Shown piece after piece: positions 22,661 to 37,079 of a DNA stretch of 64,000 nucleotides. Below the pieces are notes generated by a model. The model saw nothing but the letters and a program-made list of their open reading frames with translations, did not search any database and was not told the DNA's origin. The position numbers and the translations under genes are program-made. Positions within the stretch are counted from its first letter, which is position 1. Each line of letters begins with the position of its first letter. Source of the stretch: Blasia pusilla (Eukaryota > Marchantiophyta > Marchantiopsida > Blasiales); NCBI GenBank assembly GCA_050084515.1, contig CM114273.1:42656001-42720000 (forward strand). The letters run 5' to 3'.

Positions 22661-22874
22661 ACGATTGAGGGAAGGAAGTTGAAAGATGATGAGGCAGGCA
22701 ATGCGAGGGGGAAGGAGGCTTCGTTTCTGGGAGAAAGTATGATATGGTGCGTTTTTGGGAGATTGGTAATATTTTTTTGGACGAAGGAAGGCTCGGATAC
22801 AGGGTGCTAACTCTAGTGCAAACACGGCATTCTTTGAAACCCGATACACATTGTTGATACAAAGACCGGTGAGT

Positions 22875-24673
<1,799 letters not shown>

Positions 24674-24752
24674 TTTGCTTATGGAAGGTAGATCATCCAG
24701 TTAAGAAAGGAGGACAACTATTTTAATGGATGGTCTATCTTCCATAAGCAAA
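24674..24752. repeat. Inverted repeat (26 bp arms, 27 bp loop)
   Basis: Arms 24674-24699 and 24727-24752 pair at 24 of 26 positions around TTTGCTTATGGAAG. It lies about 280 bp from the SMR end of the captured PPR-SMR fragment, on its 3' side. A transcript would form a miRNA-precursor-like hairpin. Confidence 0.8.
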
Positions 24753-25035
24753 TATCACTCCAAGGTAGTACTGATAAACTCTAGGGAATTTATTTTGCAC
24801 ACCGGACATGAAAGAAGTGGACACAATCGAAGGTAGACAAAACTTGGTCCTCAAAAATATATACAGAGATGAGGAAATCCAAACCGAGAGATGATCAAGA
24901 TACACTCACAAGTCTGGAAAGTGAACTTTGTAGCACGTAAATAAGATGATTTTCTGCGTCACTTGATGACCCAAGGAGTAGCATTAACTTGTATCCATAG
25001 TGGTAGCTTAGTCCGAGTAAGCTCGATGCACCCAA

Positions 25036-26348
25036 TCAAGAAAAGGTTCCCCTTCGCAAAAAAAAGCAACCCAAGTTCATCCCACTCACATAGAAAGGAG
25101 ATCGGAGGGCATACAACTTCTCTTGGATGACTTGTTTGATCTGTTGAACATCCAGGCACCCGCTTCCTTTGCCCCACCAAGTAATAATAAAGACCTGATT
25201 TGGTACAGAGTTCGTCGTAATCATAGCATCCTCGAATGTGGCTAACGTCCTTGTGAGGGCAACTAATGCTCTCCCAACTAACATGGTATGAAAGTCCATA
25301 AACCAATGACTAGGTGTAGTTTGTATGGTAACGACTTGAGGAAAGAAGTCATGGCTAACAAAGATAGTCCCTGACACACCCCGCTTCCACTTTGCGGCCG
25401 AGATTGTGGAGGAACATGATCAAAGCATCAAGGAACATTAATTCACCATCCTTCTCTTCGATGGCAAAGAATCAAAGAAGCGTTCACAATATCTTTGTGA
25501 TGTCCTCACTTCGAGATCCAATCGATCGATTACAAAGGCATAAGCGTGGTGTCTCGTGTTTGCTAGCACACTCGTAAGACCATCCACATGTTCCTGGTGT
25601 TCTAGCCCCCGAGCAATGTTGAAGGAGTATTGCACTCATGCTAGAGTCAATGCGATGCCCAATGTGGACATAGTATCAATGATCAATATTTTCACAAAGC
25701 ATCATACATATGCACTCTTAAATAAGTAGATATCATGCTTCTAAGAGTGACGTAGTTTGGGTTAACCAGAATCTAATAAGTCCTTGTGCGTAAACTTAGC
25801 TTCTCAATGTTACCGCTTTGCCCCACATATCAATCAAGATATTGTATCTTTGGAAGCCCGACATCATGCCCACTTCCTTCATCTTCGAACATATTCTCAA
25901 CTTCTTGTACTTGCCCGGCCGTTGAGAGTTTCCATCATTGTGATGAAAGTACCCGAAAGTCCGGTGGATACCGTAAGTCGCTTGTAGCCATCAAGATTTC
26001 CATGCTAAGTTCGGTTTGCTGCTTTAGAGTAAAGATCTATGAGGGTGTTGTAAGTGACTACATTAGGCTCACAACCACGCCGGCTTTGCATCTCAAAAAT
26101 ATTTGGTGAGCAGCAATATGATTGCCATATTTTCCCAAGCAATTGATGAGAGTGTTATAAGTAAATATATTTGGCTCCACTCCAACCTTCTGCATTTCAT
26201 CATAGAACTCAACGGCTTTTTCATAGTAACCACACTTCCCACAAATATCAATCATTCTTGTGTAGAAAACCACCCCAAACAACCCTTCTCTTTCATCAGT
26301 AAAAATAGATTTTATGCGGCACTGAAATTGCCCACCTTGCCAAGGCAA
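25036..26348 (-). pseudogene. Captured PPR-SMR protein gene fragment
   Basis: PPR-SMR proteins bind organellar RNA through 35-residue helical repeats and end in an SMR domain, which in some family members is a nuclease. On the minus strand, 26348-26058 encodes two PPR repeats with diagnostic YNTLINCLGK and VEPNIFTYNT. Another lies near 26060-25990 in a shifted frame, and a third region with YNILIDMWGKA lies near 25850-25790. The SMR part is at 25377-25036: MDFHTM corresponds to the family's LDLHGM, IITWWGKGS to the T-G-x-G-K stretch (G changed to W), and SPFYVSGMNLG to the C-terminal strand. Stops and frameshifts separate the pieces. It lies wholly within the CACTA element and opposes its transposase genes, the pattern of host gene capture. 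Confidence 0.72.
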
Positions 26349-26399
26349 TCAACCATTGCAATCAGGATAATAGAATCGTCTCAGCTTGCATTATAGTAC

Positions 26400-27041
26400 A
26401 CTGCTCCTGCGACGGTGCTAGCATCGCCATAATTTCAGCATTCTGCTCTGTGATCTCAGACAACGAGTGATTTTGCTCCTTCAACGTTTCAACTTGTTCA
26501 TTGGCACGCTTCAGCTCACTGAAGTTCATTTGTAGAGTTGTTCATCACTTTCAAAGAAGCCCTCTGTTTGTTGGGCAACAAGTTGTCGCTCATTAGATCG
26601 ACGGACTTGCTCTTGTAGCGGCTCTTGCAGGAGTACTATCGCTTTTGAAGTTCGGACTCACGGCCCTGAATGTTTGCTAATTTATTTTGTAACTCGACTC
26701 ATGTTTGGAATGTCTCTGTTCCAATTCTAACCGACGTTCTTGAGTCTCTTTGATTGTGCTTCTAAGATCTCGCTACCAATTCTTTGTTCAAATGCCAACA
26801 ATTCCGAGTCGGTTGTGCTTTTGAGAATTTTCTTGATGATCGAGTCGCTTTGGACCCGCTCTCCGCTTGAGAAGCTCGTTCGATGGTAGACCAGGTGAAG
26901 GTGTTTTAGGTATGAAACAGATTCTTTGCATAATTCTTCATTCTCCACTTCAAGGGTGTTACGTCTTGTTTCACCTTGCCCATCATCCGCATGCCCACGC
27001 CGAGGACCAGAAGTCACACGAGTCATGTGCATTCGGACCAT
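26400..27041 (-). pseudogene. Coiled-coil protein fragment, family unknown
   Basis: The minus-strand frame 27041-26727 and shifted frames down to about 26400 are rich in E, K, R, Q and L with heptad-like spacing, for example LLAFEQRIGSEILEAQSKRL and ELKRANEQVETLKEQ. It lies upstream, in the reading direction, of the PPR-SMR fragment, but coiled coils are not usual in that family, so it may come from another gene. No domain could be named. Confidence 0.4.
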
Positions 27042-27951
27042 CCCGTCCTTTATCGTGAGTCTGCGGTTGCCGAGCTACATGGAGGTGCTCTTGAGTGTGC
27101 ATTAACTCTCTTCGAGCTCAGATTCTACTACCTCACTCTCTCTTTCCTTCTCAAAGAATGGCAACTTTGCATTTGCGCTCTGCCAAAACACATGACATCA
27201 GCGCTATAGAATCATGTAAATCATTTTACCCTTTTAGAGCTATGTCCTGTAAAGTCCGAACGGGAGCGCTGGGTCCGAGTGATAGATTGAAAAATGTTGC
27301 GCCTAATTCTTGTCTATTCAGAGAAATATTAAGCGCCCAATTCTTGGGAACTACTTCATCTTAAGCGCCCAAGTAGAACTACTTCATGCCAGAAAGATTG
27401 ATTGGGATTTGTGTCCTCAAAAGTAGTCTACTCACCTCGTCTTCATGGCCCTTCACTCTATTACAGTGTATTACTCAAGATTTCCACCAATTTCTCCTGA
27501 AACAAAAGTTAAAGTTTCCAATCGAAAGTCGCAGAGTGATTAAATGTAGAGCATTAAACTAGATAATCTTGATGAAACCAACTCATTCTTTGAAGCAGAA
27601 AGCTCAATAGATAAACATGAATAATCAGTTCGAGTTATGTTTTACCAATTTCCAATCGGACAAAAGATCCCAACTAAGGAAAGGGGCACATAGATTATGT
27701 CTCGATTCATTTCTCTTGTGCATTCATCAAAGACTGATTCGCTGGAAACATTTATTAGACGAGGGCCATGATGAAGTGTACATATCAAAGGATCGAGTCA
27801 TTATCTGAATTTGGGTGTGTTACAATTGTCATTCAGAATGCGTTGGAAGCATTGGACCGATCGGTGAGGATTGTTAGTGATGATTGAGATCTCCATCGAG
27901 ATAAGAACCAGGTTAGGTATACGTGCCTTATCATACTTGTCTTGACTTCAC

Positions 27952-30060
27952 GTGAGTATGCATTCAGATGATAGCTCAGCCAGCCATGGTTTATGGAATT
28001 CGTTATTGAGGCAAGATGTCATGGTTTTGGATGTGTTTGGAATGTTTGATTCACGATTTATGGGAATCTACTTCAATCCCCTTAGAATGGATTTGAACCA
28101 CCCGGTTAGAGTAAAGGCACATGATTCCAAGTTGTGGCAACGGGAAAGCACACGTGCTAGTGTACTGGGTTGTAAAAGATTGCGGTGTCCGTGCAATGAT
28201 TGTAAGGGTGGGTCTACGTTGTCCATCGGCAAGGTGGAAGCACATTTGAGAAAAAATGGATGCTCGGCGCTTTGTTGAGTGCCAAAATCTAGGGATGGAT
28301 GGGACTCTTCAGATGAGGAGTGGCTTATGCATGATCTTGCTGAAAAAAGAAGCCAAGAGGATAAGACAATGGAGTCAGCCCCCACCTTCCATGTGGATGG
28401 AAGGGAGAGATCTTCCATGGCAAATATAGACGAGCACATTGACGTTCATAAAATGCTCAATGATATTTTCCAGAAATACGACCATATACACGAGGATGAA
28501 ATCAAGAGACATCTCTCATCATCGATGAATTACCAGAACCGGGAATATCAAACGAAGAACCACCATTCAATCATAGAGATGAATATGAGGAGCTTGGTGA
28601 AGCTTGCAAACCCTTGTTCCCTACAGCAAAAACATCTGTTTTGGCTTTTGTCATGTTACTATTTAACATTCAAACCACCCATGGCGTCCCAAATGTAGCT
28701 ATTGACGAATTTCTGAAACTCCTTTGTAAGTTGGTCCTACCAAACAGGAACTTGGTGCCACCGAGTTATTATGTAGCAAAAAAACTCATTGGTAAACTAG
28801 GCTTAGGTTACAACAAGATCCATGCGTGTCCACTGGATGTGTTTTATTCGGGGTGATTTGGCTGAAGCCGAGATCTGTCCATTATGTGGGAAACCAAGGT
28901 TCCGGACAGTGGGTAGAACGTTGGTACCATGTAAGGTATTAAGGCATTTTCCTGTCATACCTCGGATGAGACGTATGTTTAGATGCAAGACGTTGTCTGA
29001 ATTGTTAACATGGGCCCCCTTGAATCGAGCAAGGATAGCTTAGTAAGACATACGGTGATTGCAAGTCATGGCGCCACATGGACAACTTATATCCGGACTT
29101 TGCCGAGGAGAAGAGGAATTGCAGGTTTGGGCTAGCTTTGGACGGAGTGAATCCATTTTCAGACAAGTCAAGTTCGTGGTCAACATGGCCCGTGCTTCTT
29201 GTTAATTATGACTTGCCTCCATGGCTCCAGACAAAAAAATTCTTTGTGATGCTCTCTTTGATCATACCAGGAAAGGAAAGTGTAAATGGGAAAAACATAG
29301 ACACATACTTGCTTCCTCTAGTGGAAGAGTTCCAAGAATTGTGGAAAGGGGTTCAATTTCATGACGTCCGGAAGGTAGGCGGAAGTTGGAACTTCATGTT
29401 CAGGGCTACCTTACTATGGACCATAAATGATTACCCGGCATACGGAACTATAGGTGGGCAAAGCCATGGTGGAAAATTAGGATGTACTATATGCGGGCCT
29501 CAAGTGGATTCTGATTTTTCAAAGTCTTGTGGCAAGCCCATATACGGTTGTCATCGTCGATATCTCCCATTGAGCCATCCATGGAGGACCCGCAGGTATG
29601 GATCTCACTTCAACGGGAGTGCAGAACTTAGACCACGCGTGCCTAGACTACTTTCCAGAGAGATTATTGGATGGGCAAATGAAAAACATGCATATGATGA
29701 GAGTGGGGGTCGAGAAGACGGCCCTACTGATCCCTACAAGAGAACTGGGGTGAAAAGGCTGAGTATACTATATTCGTTGCCATATTGGCGAGTATCCTGC
29801 TCCTTCTCTATATTATCCATTCTTTATGTTATGAAATAGTGGCTATAGAGGAGGATAGCTTTTGTTTGATTTGATTGTGAATATTAGCTATCATGTTGAA
29901 GTTGTGAGATGTCCATGCTTCCTTGACAATACAATCAGAATTTGCTTATACGCCATATGTTAGATGTAATGCACGTTGAGAAGAATATCGTTGAGAATCT
30001 AGTCAAGACCTTATTTGGAGTGAAAGATCTTTGTGAAAGTAAGGAGAGATCTGGAGGCCC
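27952..30060 (+). pseudogene. TNP2-type CACTA transposase
   Basis: The protein would bind and cut the element ends. The N-terminal transposase-associated domain is at 27990-28275 with the zinc-binding-like CPCNDCKGG. TNP2 follows in pieces: PPSYYVAKKLIGKLGLGYNK and IHACPLDVF at about 28760-28850, CPLCGKPRFRT and LRHFPVIPRMRRMF near 28875-28985, FGLALDGVNPFSDK and PPWLQTKKFF at 29115-29245, and the last part LDVMHVEKNIVENLVKTLFG at about 29955-30015. Spacing matches En/Spm transposases. TGA and TAG codons (for example after 28274 and at 29041) and shifts break it, though some gaps may be introns. Confidence 0.88.
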
Positions 30061-30154
30061 GTGGGATTCGATCCCATTTGTGGTTGCAACCCCATCCTAG
30101 TAAACCCCAAGTTTTGCTTAAACCATTTCCGATTATTGTCTATCTCCCCATGAC

Positions 30155-30690
30155 TTGAACACTTTCCTTTCGAGGATTCAAAACTTGAAAGTGCCATCTG
30201 GATATTGTGGAGAACTCTCCAAGCATGTGGTTAATCGAAAATTGGGCAATATGAAATCACATGATTACCATGTCTTCATTCAGCAAGTCCTTCCTTATTG
30301 CATCCGTGGTCTTTTGAAAGACCACGTGAGAATGGTGGTTATTAGATTATCCGGCATTTTTAGAATGGTGTGTACAAAGGTGTATGATCCAGCTTTATTT
30401 GACAAACTCTTGGAAGAGACCGCCATAACCCTTTGTCTGCATTTGAAATGCACTTCCCTCCATCTTTCTTCGACGTGATGACACATTTGTTGATTCATGT
30501 CGTAGAAGAGTTGGACATGTGTGGGCCATAGCATGTCGATGGATGTATCCAATGGAGCGATATATGGGGTACATGAAGAAATATGTACGGTATAAAGCTA
30601 GACCGAGGGGTGTATGGCGAGAAGGGTATGTGAAGGACGAGGCATTAGGGTTTGTGGACTCGAGTATATGAAAAGGTTTGAAGACGTGGA
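30155..30690 (+). pseudogene. DUF4218 region of the CACTA transposase gene
   Basis: DUF4218 regularly follows TNP2 in plant CACTA proteins. It is recognised here by SHDYHVFIQQVLPYCIRG (30250-30305), then FDVMTHLLIHVVEEL after a frameshift near 30470, then MYPMERYMGYMKKYVR near 30545-30590. Function is unknown. At least one frameshift separates the halves. Confidence 0.85.
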
Positions 30691-30919
30691 CGCGAGTGTG
30701 GGATGATGGGGAGGAAGAGGGGGTCGTTGGTGAGGAGCTAGAAGGTGCAGGCACTCGATTCGACTTTTCGAGAAATGATCAACTTAGCACATCATTATGT
30801 GTTGCATAATACAGAGGTCATGGTTGATTGGCAAAGGTAAAACTCTCCAATATATGCTTTTCAAGGTTATAGTTTTTGGTATTGACACATTAAATACAAA
30901 AGAATGTACTAATACCATT

Positions 30920-31732
30920 AACATTGTTATTGAACAGGAAATATCAGTCATGTTCGAGAGACATTCCTTTTGAAAAGTGGATTCGCCTTGCCATTACACA
31001 GGATGCAATTGACAACTCAAAAGATCCCGATGCTCACCTACTATCGTTAGCTATACCTCCTAATAGTAGGGCATTGTCATTCAAGAGTATGAAAGCCTCA
31101 CGGAAACCACTTCAGGGTAGAAGGGCCAAGTGGTGCGACACCCTTCTCCACTTATGATAGTGGAATAGGTGCGATTTGTTGATGAAAAAGTTCCAACCAG
31201 AATTGTCTATACTCATACGTTGGGGTGTTGGTTGATATTCTCTTACTTGATTATGGGGTTGTAGAACAACCCATAATACTAATGCGAGGGGCAAAGTGGG
31301 TTAAAGCAAATTGGGATTCAAGAGTAGGATCCATGAAATTAGATAAGGAGGGTTTTTGTTGGCCAACTTGAGGTTATGCGAGCCATTAGATCACCACCAT
31401 TTTTTTCCCATCACAAGTGCAACAAGTGTTTTATGGAGATGGCGATGAGGGTGGAGGATGGAAAGTGGTAATGAGGAAGGAAGCTAGAGCTCGGAGAGTT
31501 TATTTTGATGACTTAGAGTCGCTAGATGGAGCTTGTAATGTTTTGCCCACCTTCCATGCCACATGCATGGAACAGGGAATCTACAGATGCAAGTACCTTA
31601 GGAGCTAGAGTCCTAAGTGATGCAGAGATGGAAGCTGCTAGAGTGGATGTGCAACATGTGCTAATAATCCATGTATGCGATATGATAGAAGATGTTGATT
31701 GGACTCTAATAACTCGTAATCGAGTAGATTAA
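30920..31732 (+). pseudogene. DUF4216-like tail of the CACTA transposase gene
   Basis: After a probable intron with an AG acceptor near 30938, the frame 30924-31157 and then 31407-31510 include QVFYGDGDEGGGWKVVMRK, which matches the D/E-rich W-x-V-V segment of DUF4216, the usual third block after TNP2 and DUF4218. In-frame stops and shifted frames between the blocks indicate decay or additional introns. The last frame, 31526-31732, is acidic and may be the protein's C-terminus. Confidence 0.55.
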
Positions 31733-31956
31733 TTCATAGTTGTTTCTTTGGTACTCATCATTGTGTTTTTTTTTTTTTTTGTATGATTCAAATAATTGAC
31801 TTTTTTACGAGGATGTAAGTGAATTCTGGTGTTGTTGGGCATAATGGAATGAAACTCTACGGCAACAAGTAGAACTCTCAATTTCCGTCAAGTTAGGTGT
31901 TATTCTTGCTAACTTGTCGTCTCTGGAGGAGGGAGGCGCTTGGAACGGTGTACGAT

Positions 31957-34720
31957 ATGACTGAAGAGAACGTGGAATCCAATCAGAGTTCATCTTGGGA
32001 TGGTATAGATAATGTTCAACAAAGTCCTAATCCATACGAAGAAGAAAGGAATCGTAGAGTGAAAGAGAGAAAGGCCAAAGAGGCGGAGTTGTTTGGTGGG
32101 TTGAAGGATTGGTAAGTATGATCTTGGATAATCTTTTTCTTTTGCTTTATTTGGTCAAGTGTATCATGTTCATATAGTGGTTGTACATTAGAAAATATGA
32201 CAAAATTTGTGTGATCATATTTTGAAGGTTTGTTGCTCCAAGGGTTGTGAAGGAGCGCAAGCCTTTGCCATTTTGGAATCCTTCCTTCCACAAAGCGCAC
32301 TTACGGTTGGAGGAGAAGGCCACTAACCAAAGTGTAATCCCCGAGGAGATTCGAAAAGATTGTTCAGATAGTGATTCCAAAGACCCTATTATAATCCACT
32401 CCTAGAGATGGACTTCTTGGGGATCAAGAGGATGACGACTTGTGGTGGAGGATGGGAGGGTACTTTCTCTTCACATCTTGTTGTTTTGCTACTCTCTTCA
32501 GATTTCAGAATTATGACGATGTGTTAACTCACAATGAAATGTCTTTTGAAGGAGCGCCCAATCGAACCATCCAAACAAGCAAAGGAGCGTCCAATCGAAC
32601 CATCCAAACAAGGAAGTGTACGAAATTCCACCAATACAAACGATGCGGTAATGTAATTGTACACATGGAGGAATATTCAACTATCTCTATATGTATGATT
32701 GGTATGTAATAAATTGAGTGGTAGAAGCTTTGTCATTATGACTTCACTAATCTTTGCTCATCAAATGGTCTCTAGTTTAGTTTATTCATCCATTTACTTG
32801 CATGTGCAGCCCATGGATGGAACTCCATCACAACCCATAATGCCTTCGCAAGCATATCCCCCTCATCCACCCCCATGGGCACAAAGCCAGATGCCGTGGT
32901 GGGTACCAATGATGATGCAATCACCGATGGGTTATGGAAGTCAATTTCAGCCACCATGGACCAATGGAGCTCAATCATCCATGAACATCCCACCCCCATG
33001 GGTAAGTGGGCTTACTATTCTGTTCTTTCTTGTTTTGCACACGGAATTCAATTAATTGGAAGTCTAACTAGTTAATTGTATTTCTTTTGTGGACACAAGG
33101 GACATGGGCCATCCCAACCGCTGCCCCCAACACCATTGGTACCTCCATTGGCCAACGGAAATACGGATGATGAATTATACCGTAGTAGGTCTCAATCTTG
33201 CACAACACCAAGCCCATCAGAAAATTTGACCCATAAAGGTGCATCTAAAGGTGACTTCTCACTTGGTTCCAAGTTTGCAAATTTATACTAAAATAGGTTG
33301 TTGTATTATGAAAGGTGTGAAATTGTTACTAGTATAAGTTGGTCTTATAGTTAATATAGTTCAACATAATTATGATTTGGTGAGTTTATAATTGTCGGCC
33401 CTATATTTTTTATATCGAGAATTGGGATGGTGGTATATTTGTAGGAGAGCGGCGAGTCGCACAAAGCGTGATTTGTGGACTCGTGATGTCTCCATTAGGA
33501 AGGAGCAAAACTTAAAACCTAGATGTGAGCTCATGCCAAATGGTATTCCGTCGCCTAGAGTTCTGGTTATGAGCCTTGGCTAAATGAATTGAAGGTATGG
33601 GTGATGAGGTACTTGGACTTATCATGTATTGAGATTGGTAAACAGAATTCTATCAAAGATGGTCTTTGTTGAGAATCATATCCTTGAGGCATACACATAT
33701 GTGGGTGCATCATCTCTTTTCGCTTGATTTCATGAAGAAAAAAATAGCACAACTATTGAAAACCGAGCGATCCAATGTCAAGAACTATTGGACATTACAT
33801 GGGGCTCATCGAGCAGTCCCATGTCACCCTGATACCAATGAGGAGTCATGGAATCGATTAGTAGATTATTGGCTCTCCGTGGAAGGAAAAATGAAGGCGT
33901 AAAAGATGGCTCGAGCAAGGCCAAGGTCCAGACTTTAAATTTCTCGGCCGTGCAGGTTTAGATGGACTTGATGTAAGTCATCTTGGCATTCCCTAGTTTT
34001 CTTGCTAAAGTTATATAATGGTAGAAAACTTCCATTATTGCTTCATTTCCATATTTGCAATGAATCCTTTCACATGCATGAATTTCATAATTTATGTATT
34101 TAAGGAGCATGTGCAGGTGCAACAACGTACCTCAAAGGAGTCCTTGGGCACGGGGCTAGAATATACGGAGAGAAGCGAGTTGCCTAAGCAACCAGGTTTC
34201 ACACAATTGAGTTCATCGGTAAATATAAATGCTTAACTCTTTTCTTACCCGTTGGCTTGACATGGCTAGTATTATGACCTTCATCGATTGGGTCATGGAG
34301 TTAATATCATATCCTTAATCATGTTGAATTATGGTGTTAGTATCATGATTGTATCTAAGTGTGTAATTGCAAAACCATAGTTTTTTGGTACCTAATTGAT
34401 CGTTGGATTATATATGCAGAGTGTGGAATCTAGAGTCACTATTCAATTGGAAGAAGTGGAAAAGAAGTGAGCGCAGATTTGGATGATGTGAAGTTGAAGA
34501 TGGAACAGCAGAACAAGGCATTAAGTGTACTCATGGAAATGGTGTCCAAACTTACTTCAAAGGATGTGTCTTCAACACCACACCAGATTTCTAGTTCCAC
34601 GCCATCCAATTCTCAACCATATGCAACAACCGATGAGAAACTCACATCAGGTAGCCCATTCTCATTCTTCCGCCCTTGGTTTTCAATGGTTATAGCTACT
34701 TGTCCTTTCCAAAGATGAGC
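31957..34720 (+). pseudogene. Second CACTA gene (plant transposase Ptta/En/Spm-like, TNPA-type role)
   Basis: Exon-like frames run in series: an acidic start at 31957-32115 (first ATG near 31957), 32228-32402, a P- and Q-rich segment near 32814-33000 (MPSQAYPPHPPPWAQ), a core with RAASRTKRDLWT near 33450 and NYWTLHGAHR...NRLVDYWLS at 33780-33885, and a coiled-coil end with EQQNKALSVLMEMVSKL at 34500-34555. The P/Q-rich start, the core close to the C-terminus and the coiled coil are typical of the second gene of plant CACTA elements, whose product binds subterminal motifs. GT/AG boundaries are plausible but I did not model introns exactly. Confidence 0.55.
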
Positions 34721-36100
34721 ATTTCAACTGACTTTCTTTGTTTTGAGTAACTTACGTCGGTGTTGAACCTATACCAACGTCTCTGACCGGAAAATTAGGG
34801 AAGAGGAAGATCTCCACACAAAAAGAGGCAATGCCAACTACACAATCTGGTGGTAAGTAGAGAGTTTAGCTTCACTACATGTAGGGTCGTATAATATAAT
34901 TACTTGTTGAAGTGAAGAATCTGGTTTTACAATTCATTTCTCAATACTTGGGTTGTTTGTTGAAGTGCGAACCGAGCAACAAAAGGAGAAGTTCCACGAG
35001 AGAAAGTGCAGACGGTGATACTCGAATCACTCGTAAGTATGTCATCCTTGGCATAATGAATTTATCTGTGGCATAGTTTTCAAACTATCCACTTAAACAA
35101 AACTCATTTCTTCCTACAACCTTCAATGGACTTTGTCGTGCATAATGTGCAGAAAAAACGTGAGTATGGATAGCCAAGCCAAATCATCACCATCCAAAAG
35201 ACAAGAGTCTAGGCTACAATCTGATGGTTTGAATGAGCAGGAAAGTGAAATCAGATCAGGCCCGTCTAAGAAAATAACTAATGTAATTTATCTCATCTAT
35301 AATGGCCTCTTCTATTCAAGGTTTATATGACGACACTGATAATTCTTGTTGTGGAAAGTCAAATGGTCGTCTAGGACTTGTGAACTTTTCACGTCATCTT
35401 CCGAAATGGGGATGGTCTTTCAAACAGGTATATCATAGCAGTTTTTTATTTTCAGATTAATGGTGCAAATGCATGTGGAAAGAATTTGAATTGGTACTAA
35501 CTAAATGCCTGTGTATTTTTTTAGCTACGAATTGGTGATCACGTATTACTCACCAAGCCAAAGTTGAGTAGGATGGTGCTTGGGTCGGGGAGTTATATCA
35601 GGTTTTGGTGGGAGAGACAAGTTCCATGCCAAAGACATCCCCTTAGGCGTGGTGAGGGTTGATCTAAACGAGGTGTTCGAACAGAACATGCTTTGTGGAT
35701 GCCGAATTTGATAGACGAACCTCGCACAGAAACATTTGGTGATGCTCTTGGTTCAAGCATGCTCGGCCGAGAGATGCATATGAGAAAGATGAATCAATAG
35801 AATAGTCTTTTCTTTTGGCACCCAACTATCTAAGGTGCAATAACTTTGTTTTCATGGATGACATAATCTCTCTTGCTCTTTCAAGATGAGATCATAAACC
35901 CTATTATATTTGATATTTGTATTTTTATCTATTTTTGAATGATAACCCCATGTAATAATGATTAATTTTGTAATTTGGTGTATGGAAGCTACTCTTAAGT
36001 GACATTCCACCCCTCAAAATCTGTTTTCAAAAGAGGATTTCAATAATTCAGATCCATTCATTCTTGCACCGTTCAAAAGGCATAATAAATATTCCAAAAT
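34721..36100. other. 3' part of CACTA interior, no clear domain
   Basis: Short exon-like frames (35133-35330 and around 35520-35650) may be last exons of the second gene, but no domain is visible. An AT-rich spacer then leads to the right subterminal cluster. Confidence 0.35.
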
Positions 36101-36826
36101 ATCAAAAATTTATATTCCCACTAGTCATATCAATATAACTTGCACAGTACTCTTCAAAAACTAAAGTAAGTAAGCTTCAAGTTCTCTCTAGTCATAATTG
36201 TATGACTCATGCAATTCTGTTGCAATGGCTATATAATTTCCGCTACTCATATAGTCATATCTTCACGACTAAACCAGTTGTGTCCTCTTTTATAGTAGTC
36301 ATGTAACTCTACTCTTCTAGTCATAGTACATGACTACATGAGTCCATACCAACATTTCAATAAAATAAAATGACTACATGAGTTGCCAACTATAACTCAA
36401 TGGAGTATACTTGGTGCATTTTGATAGGATATCCTGAAATTTTGCACACCAACCATGACTAAAGGAGTCGTTGGTGGTAACTAGAAAAATATACACATAT
36501 GACTAGACGAGTCGTACTCAAGTCCACATCATCAGTGACATGTCACAGCAATAGTCCATGTCATCAGTGACACATCACACTAAATAGTCCATGTCATTGA
36601 TGATGTGTCATTATTCCACGTCATCTGAGTGACGTGTTAGTCATGGCCTCATGACTACACCCTCTAGTCATATACCAACCTCCACCTAAGCTGACCATCC
36701 TAGTTAGCCTAGTCGCCAAACAAATATGACTTGGCTTTTGTGTCTAAAGTAGTCGTTAGTCATTGTTAGTCGTGGTATGTAAAATATGACTCATATGAGT
36801 CATATTACCTAGTCATAAAACCAGGG
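36101..36826. repeat. Right subterminal motif cluster
   Basis: Dense TAGTCAT, ATGACTA, TGACTC and GAGTCA copies in both orientations mirror the left cluster. Near 36510-36660 a phrase resembling CCACATCATCAGTGACATGTCA is repeated three to four times. Confidence 0.75.
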
Positions 36827-36839
36827 ATTTCTTCTAGTG
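36827..36839 (-). repeat. CACTA right terminal inverted repeat
   Basis: ATTTCTTCTAGTG, the exact inverse of the left terminus, followed by the TTG target duplication at 36840-36842. Confidence 0.95.
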
Positions 36840-37079
36840 TTGTACATGACTGCAAATATCTAATACCAGAGAATTTACAACTTGTGACAATACATTTCCA
36901 ATCGGAGGAGATTCTCATCCGTTGCTATATCTATGACATCGATCGGCTCAAACTTGGAAAACATACTTCCTTAATCCATCCGCTTCAATATGCTACATTT
37001 CACGTTCTATTTACAAATGTACCCAATGGCATCAAAATAGAGTATCATTTCAGCTAGCTATTACCCTCAGTGAGGTCTC

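Noticed and set aside
28051-28439. Minus-strand frames opposite the CACTA transposase
   Set aside because: The plus strand carries recognisable transposase domains; the opposite frames have none.
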